Source: Sialis fuliginosa | Lineage: Eukaryota > Arthropoda > Insecta > Megaloptera > Sialidae | Direction of reading: 5' to 3' | NCBI GenBank assembly: GCA_961205875.1 | Contig: OY540817.1 | Location: 3,445,001-3,509,000 of the forward strand | Length of the DNA: 64,000 nucleotides | In this document: positions 57,998 through 64,000 of the stretch, one piece after another | How positions within the stretch are numbered: position 1 is the first letter of the stretch | Layout: the number at the start of each line of letters is the position of its first letter | The notes under the pieces: model-generated | The model's database searches: none | What the model was told of the DNA's origin: nothing | Seen by the model: only the letters and a program-made list of their open reading frames with translations | Position numbers and translations under genes: made by a program

Positions 57998-58853
57998 ATT
58001 AGCTGGGCCCACGCGGTTTCGCTCGCTTGGACTACGGAATTATTGTTTAGGATTTTCGAAAAAATATTGTTGAATTAAGAACAAACACGATTAATTATAA
58101 TCGTAAAAATACTTAATCAAAACCTAACGTAGCTAAAAAAAACAAATCCGAACAAAAATTACTAATAATTTTTGTTCTAAAAATTTAAAAGTTAATAATT
58201 GAAAACAAAATAAACAACTGCCGGTCGAGCGAACAATCTTCCCTCTCCCCGCGACACTTCATCAAAGTTCGCGCGAATGGCCGCGAATAATATGTTATTG
58301 TATGTATATTTCACGTTATTTCCTAAACCAAAAGACCAAATTGGATTCTGTAAAGGGCAAATTATATCTTAAGTACTTATGACGATGAAATCATTTATTT
58401 CGATAAGGATTAATGTTTTGCAGGTCATAAGGCCACGTAAACAGAACCCAAATATTTTTAATTTTCTTTGTAACATAAAAGCAGTCATTGTGGCTTAAAT
58501 ACAAAAGTTAGATATATGGTATCGCGAACTTTATTGTAGATCTTTTGATTCTACACAATTCTTTAATGCATTATGTATTTTGTTCAATATTGAACGGTTT
58601 AGGCAGCGTATTGCAAAATAGCGCGCCGACGGCAAATTTTTTTCCGACTTGATTTACTATTATCGTCACTGCTTAGTTGTTGTTACCTAACGTAACAAAA
58701 TATAGCCTATAACCTGGCCAGATAACGTACCTATTAATTGAGAAAGAAACCACGTAAATCTGATAAGTGGTTATCGAGTGATAAGCGCACTAACGGACAT
58801 ACAGACAGACAATGAGACGTTGAGCTTTATATATATTAAGGATGTATATTTCA
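57998..58853 (+). repeat. Repeat family C, copy 2
   Basis: The head is agctgggcccacgcggtttc then ttggactacggaattattg; the tail is gctttatatatattaaggat. It follows copy 1 closely, with shared aggtcataaggccacgtaaa/aggtcataagccatgtaaa and gcgcgccgacggcaaattttt segments and small indels. No open frame spans it. Confidence 0.7.
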
Positions 58854-60039
58854 TATATACATATAGTATAAGAAAGTAAAAACTCATCCTATGTATGTAT
58901 AATTGTATATGTACAAAATACATAGGTGTGTTGCTCACTGAATTATTAAAATCAGAAATAAACGTTTCAATTCAACAAACTGATATGTAATTTAATGATA
59001 CCCGGAAAATCTGTCTAAACGCTGACCCATTTACCGATCGATTACCCAGCATCCACCCACTACCATTGATAATCTACTGCAGCGGTCAATAATATTTTAC
59101 CTTTTCCATTTTAACTGAATAAATGATGTGAGTTAAACTTTGTCGAAAAAGTGTATATTTTAACTTTGAAATTTTTCACTCAATTTTATGATTTAATAAA
59201 TCGTAATATTAACTTTTCTTAAAGAACATATATTTTTTAATAGTAATGAATAATTAGTTGAATAAATCATGTAAATGAATATAGTAAAAATTGCGTATTA
59301 TAAAAATTACAATGAAAATAGTAAAAGTTACTGAGTTGATTTAATGTTCTGTGCAGTTGACAGTACATGTTAAAATTGATACACAATTGAAATTTTTAAT
59401 CGGCAACTATAATTTTTATTAAAAATATCTGCCATGGGAGCTACGGGACTTTCTTATACGTAATCCTGACAGTGAACAGTGAACGTGATTCTTATTTTAT
59501 CAAAACATATTTCTGACAAACAAATAAAAGATTACAATAAAATGAATGGGACATAAATTATAGATAATATTATTATCTACATTATGTATCAAATTAATTC
59601 TTTGAACGTAATAACTTAAAAAAACGGATGTTTACTCTTGTCAATTTTTGAATTTTCGAATTATTTTTGAAATAAGAAATAAATATTTTATTGTTAGATA
59701 AAAAATGTCGAGTATGTAATTATCTTTAATTTATTCCTTATACATTTTTTCCAACATTTATGATTTAGTCAGAAAGAATTGTTTTATATATCTATTTAGA
59801 ATCCCCCACACTGTTCACTCTCAGTATTACGTATAAGAAATGGCAAACACGCACACTGTTCAATCTCTATAATACGTATAAGAAAGTCTCATAACACTCA
59901 TATCAGATATTTCTTCTCTGTTATGAACCATTTGAATTATAATTATTATTTTTTCTTCAAAACTTTGTTTTTTCGAAAAAATGAAAAGTACATAAATTAT
60001 AGATATTAATATTACCTACAATTTTTAACTTAACTTTAA
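58854..60039. repeat. A+T-rich tract with an inverted pair
   Basis: gggactttcttatacgtaat (59450) pairs with attacgtataagaaa (59826) and again with ataatacgtataagaaagtc (59869), with cagtgaacagtg/cactgttcac alongside. This marks a MITE-like unit of about 450 bp. The rest shows nothing coding. Confidence 0.5.
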
Positions 60040-60172
60040 CTGTGGTTACGTAACGTTTTACTAGGGGGAGGGGGGGTACAGAAAAACGTTACAGCGCGTT
60101 ACATGGAGGGGTGGGGGGTCAAAAATCTCCAAAAATTGCGTTACGTAATACTTGAACACTCCCTTAACAATA
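60040..60172. repeat. ttacgtaacg repeat with G-rich runs
   Basis: gttacgtaacgttttactag and aggggtggggggtc are followed by gcgttacgtaatacttgaac and actcccttaac. Ends of this type (aagggagtgttcaagtattacgtaac in reverse) recur in many invertebrate genomes. The 60-codon minus frame here is not a gene. Confidence 0.55.
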
Positions 60173-60271
60173 CTTATAGTATTGTATATTTCATATAAGA
60201 AAGTAAAAATCGACTTATTTTTTCTCCGTGTGGCAATGATCACTCATGTTCCCGCGAACATCCTGTATATA

Positions 60272-60501
60272 AAATATAAATAAAAACAAACTTGTTTGTT
60301 TAAACGTCAAAATTTATTTAAGAAAAGGTAATCGCAAGCTTTCGATTCACAGAATCATCGTCAGGCTATTAATAAAGATTTAAATTTGAGAACGATGTCG
60401 TTATCTCAATAATATTCATGATATGAATATTATTGAGATAACGACATCGTTTATAATAAATTTTGACGTTTAAACAAACAAGTTTGTTTTTATTTATATT
60501 T
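60272..60501. mobile_element. Hairpin element with hammerhead-like motif
   Basis: The outer inverted ends are of about 45 bp (aaatataaataaaaacaaac, gtttaaacgtcaaaattta). Inside is a palindrome at 60392-60450 with 28-bp perfect arms around 60421. Between the left end and the palindrome, the minus strand of 60338-60364 reads CTGACGATGATTC-tgt-GAATCGAAAGC. That is a CUGANGA and GAAA core joined by a perfect 5-bp stem, as in hammerhead ribozymes of Penelope-like elements. The third strand (UH before stem I) is not clear, so catalysis is doubtful. Confidence 0.55.
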
Positions 60502-61984
60502 AACGTCACTACTATTATATTATAAATAATATACATACATATTAAAATAAAATATGCATTTATATTTAAATATTTTCATAACCGTACACCACTGGTTTGC
60601 ACACAAATAAGTGTGAAATGTAACGAAAAGTAAATGTGACATAATTCGTATTCATCAGTCATCTTTTATTATTATGAACAATTTTGTATAAATGTGACAT
60701 GTTATGCGTAGGTATAAATGTAAATATAGAATTACATGTATTTTTAAACATCATTAACTCAATATAACTCAATCAACTAAATTTAATCCTTATCAATTAT
60801 TGTCAGTTTTGTTAATTAATTTTGTATCAATGGTCTTAAATTATATGCGAATAACAAGTTGAAATGAACATTTTAAACGTTTTCTTTTTTTAAATCCTTG
60901 ATTGCGAATTATATTTGATACTTGCATTATTTTATAAATAAACACTTCTAATAACTAACTAAATAATTTATGATTTAAGAATGTTAAACATAAGTTTATA
61001 TTATATAGGGGAGAAAGGAGCAAAATAATTATGACTGTTTCATTTAATAGGGTTGGTAGCAAAATAGTCACTTTGGGGATTATTTAGATAAATTTATAAT
61101 TGGAAAACTGTAAGACCCAGGTCCAATAATGATAAAAAACCACATATTATAGGTACTTTTGGGGGAAAATGTAATTTTCATAAAAATTTTCAAAAAAATA
61201 AATATATTTTTTGACTATGATAAGCAATAACTTTGGATTGGAAAACCGGGTAGCAATAACGCTAATACTGAAAAATACGTTAGTTAATTACCTATGAAAT
61301 TGACTCATTGCGGTTGCTCTAGTTACGTTATGAGATGATCTTTGTTTATAAGTACTACTCTGAAGGAAGTTTTTAAACATTCTGTAGCTCAGAAGGTGTT
61401 AAAGATAGACCCCATCTTCCCGTTCAATTTTTTACTCACAATGAGCCAAGGAATCAGCTCTTAAAATATCTGTATCAATATTGAGGGTCTAATGTCAACT
61501 GTGCCATCCTGTATATGCATATGTGTGTGTGTGTGTTACATAATATGTATTTAATGTATAATTTTTGTGCGTCGTAAATAATACGTCTGGGATAATTTGT
61601 GCTGTAAAAGATATTGGTTAGTGTAAACAGTATGAATGATATTGTGTTATCTTGAACATGTCAACTTTTTACCTGTTTGTCAACAAGAACACGCCATTTT
61701 GTGTTATCCCCGATAGTTTTGTGTAAATATAATTTAATGATGTACAAACTATGTGGTCATGAATGATTACGTTCTGTCAGTGGCGCACCCAGAAAAAATT
61801 CCAGATGGGGGGTTAAAATTATTTTTGTAATTTATATAATTTTTATTTTATGTATAATATTTGTGACATTAAATAATATATATTGGAGTCTAATACCTAA
61901 TATAAAACAAATCATATTCTGTGAATATCATTTGTAAGAATAAAATGATTCGTTTAAATATCAAATTGTGTAACTCAGTATGGT
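60502..61984. other. A+T-rich tract, no gene recognised
   Basis: A GT microsatellite lies at 61521-61537. A lone hAT-MITE-like end, cagtggcgcacccag, is at 61779. No coding structure. Confidence 0.5.
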
Positions 61985-62345
61985 CGCTATAAAAGCCCGC
62001 AAATATAGTATGTTTTTTTTTTAATTATAGCCTTTTATTTTGTTTATGTTTTTTCTCCAATATTGGATAAAGTAAAACCAGTACGAGCACGTAGTGATGG
62101 ACCCTTGCTAATGATTACAAAATGATAAGTACCATAACACAAAAGATATAAAAGAAAGAATCGTTAAATTTGAAACAATTTAAAGCATTTGTTATGATAA
62201 TATAATAGTTAATAAATAAATTATACTAATAATTAGTTTAAATGTCCACCATTTTGACACCTATTGGCTGATTGATATTTAATTTAAAAATAGCAATTAC
62301 TAGGATCATATCCAAGACTGGTGTCAGTACCTTACTAATTGTCGA
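61985..62345 (+). repeat. Dispersed repeat family A, copy 4
   Basis: cccgcaaatatagtatgttt, gttttttctccaatattgga, gcacgtagtgatgga and aatgataagtaccataacac match copy 1 in order. The right edge tccaagactggtgtcagtacc is shared with 28905 and 42090 (inverted or direct). Confidence 0.75.
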
Positions 62346-62560
62346 TATTTATTTTATTTTTATGCATGGGTATTTGATTAGGATTTAAGAATTTTTAATA
62401 TTTCAGTTATTTACAAATAAATGATAAAATTTTATTATACACACTATATCATTTTTAATAAATAAATAAAAATAAATAAATACTTATTCGTGGCTGGTTA
62501 TTTTGGCTGATTTAAAATTACACAATTTTACTTTGATAAATATGTTCACTTTCTTACACA

Positions 62561-63441
62561 TGTTTTTTAAACACTTTCCAGTGGATTATTTTCTAAATAA
62601 CGAATTTTCAGAGAAAATGTTTCGTACAAAAGTTTCATGGTTTCGAGGGGCTCAATACTAACAATATGGGTTGACTTTGAAAAGGTCACCTTAATGGGTT
62701 TTCAGGTTTAACTTTTCTTTTTAAAATCTAAACCTATATTTTTTGTTGCAGATTCGTAATTTACGAGGAAAAATAAGCTACTTTTACCTGAAACATTTTT
62801 TATGAAAATGTTCATTTTTTATATGGAGCAAAACAAAAAGAAATTTCTGGATATTCAATAATGTTTTACTCGAAAACTATAATTTTTTTAGAAAAATTAC
62901 AAGAGGAAAAAAGTACTTATTGTTAGATCTAGGCAAGGACTCTCAGAGAATTTTTTTTATTCAAATTTAATATTAACTTTTTATGCAACTTTTTAATAAC
63001 GTAATTTTTTGAAAATTTTGAAGAAAAAAATTAAAAACAAATAAAATAAAAATCTCTGAGAATCATTGCCTAAATCTAAGCACTTTTTACTTCTTATGAT
63101 TATTTTTGAAAATTAATAGTTTTCGAGTAAAAAATTATTGAAAATCGAAAAATTTCACTTTGTTTTGCTCCATATCATAAAAAATGGACATTTTTAGAAA
63201 AAAATGTTTCAGATAAAGGTTACTTATTTTTCCTCGTAAATTACGAATCTGCAACAAAAAATATAGGTTTAGATTTGAAAATGAAAAGTTAAACCTGAAA
63301 ACCCATTAAGGTGACCTTTTCAAGGTCAACCCATATTGTCAGTATTGAGCCCCCTCGAAACCATGAAACTTTTATATGAAACATTTTCTCTGGAAATTCG
63401 TTATTTAGGAAATAATCCACTGGAAAGTGTTTAAAAAAACA
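62561..63441. mobile_element. 880-bp near-complete palindrome
   Basis: The arms 62561-62990 and 63010-63441 are inverted copies with almost no loop (centre about 63001). Paired landmarks are tgttttttaaacactttcca/tggaaagtgtttaaaaaaac, tttcgaggggctcaatact/agtattgagccccctcgaaa, ttgcagattcgtaatttacg/cgtaaattacgaatctgcaa and gactctcagaga/tctctgagaatc. There is no open frame. Confidence 0.8.
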
Positions 63442-64000
63442 TCCGGTATATAAAATATACATACAGAGTGTCTCAAGACTGTGTCAGAGTTCAATATTTC
63501 ATTTATTATAACAAATGGAAGAAAACTTTAAATACAAAAAGTTTTCTTATAAAATAAACGCGATCGAAGCCGCGGGGAATTTCTAGCTAAGTAATATAAA
63601 AGAGGAGGATACTGCTTTTTTATACGTAGTTTAAAAAAGTATTATCTAAATGTGAACAACCCACAAAAAATACTTGAGAGTAAAACAATAGACTCTATTC
63701 AGGGTAAGTTAAGATCGACTTTTGGCCAACCCTGATTTTTTTGTTAACAAAAACATCATTGTCTCGTTAATGGTTACAGATGGCTTTACATCCGTATGTA
63801 TAAAATTCTTAACGGTTCTCTATGTAAAAAATGTGAATTTATTTTTAAATCTCTTAAATTCTTGATAAGTTATTTGCGATAATGTTTTGTTTTTATAAAC
63901 AAATTTAAAACTTGATAATAAAAGCATTCGCGAGATTTTTTTAATCATCAATTATTTAAAAAAAATTGTACAAGTTATAAAAAGCTTTTTGTTATTTTCT
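63442..64000. other. A+T-rich tract, no gene seen
   Basis: acagagtgtctcaagactgt at 63462 is an element-end phrase like that at 54105. gatcgaagccgcggggaatt at 63558 is a reversed head motif of the family C type. The remainder to the window edge is A+T-rich. Confidence 0.45.

Overview
This is a very A+T-rich stretch of animal nuclear DNA, most likely from an insect. There is no bacterial gene packing. Almost every open frame is short and lacks codon structure. The recognisable proteins are transposon-derived: a mariner transposase, a transposase with the insect-type DUF4817 N-terminus, and a PIN-like/CXC-domain gene of a kind seen in many copies in arthropod genomes. The order of insect is not resolved. 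Some repeats (the TCCG-run element near 20.7 kb, the cggcttcgctcgcg elements) resemble common lepidopteran repeats, while the DUF4817 and CXC families are common in hemipterans and ants.

No complete host gene was found. Four short segments look like host exons. A candidate coding exon ending in a stop codon occurs twice on the + strand, at 19410-19548 and 56851-56989, about 95% identical. Two candidate first coding exons, each an ATG frame running into a GT donor, lie at 28770-28817 and 34065-34158. An 86-nt exon-like segment lies at 44759-44844, inside a transposon. If the first three are real, the window lies within one or more genes with very long introns.

The rest is nested mobile DNA.
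- 0-13 kb: a TTAA-flanked MITE, two hAT MITEs, a 2.7-kb inverted-repeat element holding a 0.96-kb palindrome, a Harbinger-like element that splits a copy of repeat family B, a 1.2-kb hAT element with exact 8-bp target duplications, and another hAT MITE.
- 13-26 kb: more MITEs, a five-unit 290-bp tandem array, a TTAA-flanked element, and a 1-kb inverted array rich in AGGTCA/TGACCT motifs.
- 28-38 kb: family A and B copies, a broken mariner, a pogo-like MITE, a 1.1-kb palindrome, and a DUF4817 transposase pseudogene interrupted by a MITE.
- 41-45.4 kb: a 2.4-kb element with about 350-bp terminal inverted repeats. It carries the 3' part of a spliced PIN-like/CXC gene and, on the other strand, the 86-nt exon-like segment. 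This is the most interesting object in the window.
- 46-64 kb: repeat family C, palindromic MITEs, a 135-bp tandem array, a hairpin element with a hammerhead-ribozyme-like core, and an 880-bp near-complete palindrome.

Family B (nine places) and family A (four places) are the main dispersed families. Both are named here only from copies within the window. All boundaries were read by eye and may be off by a few to tens of bases, except where exact target duplications fix them.
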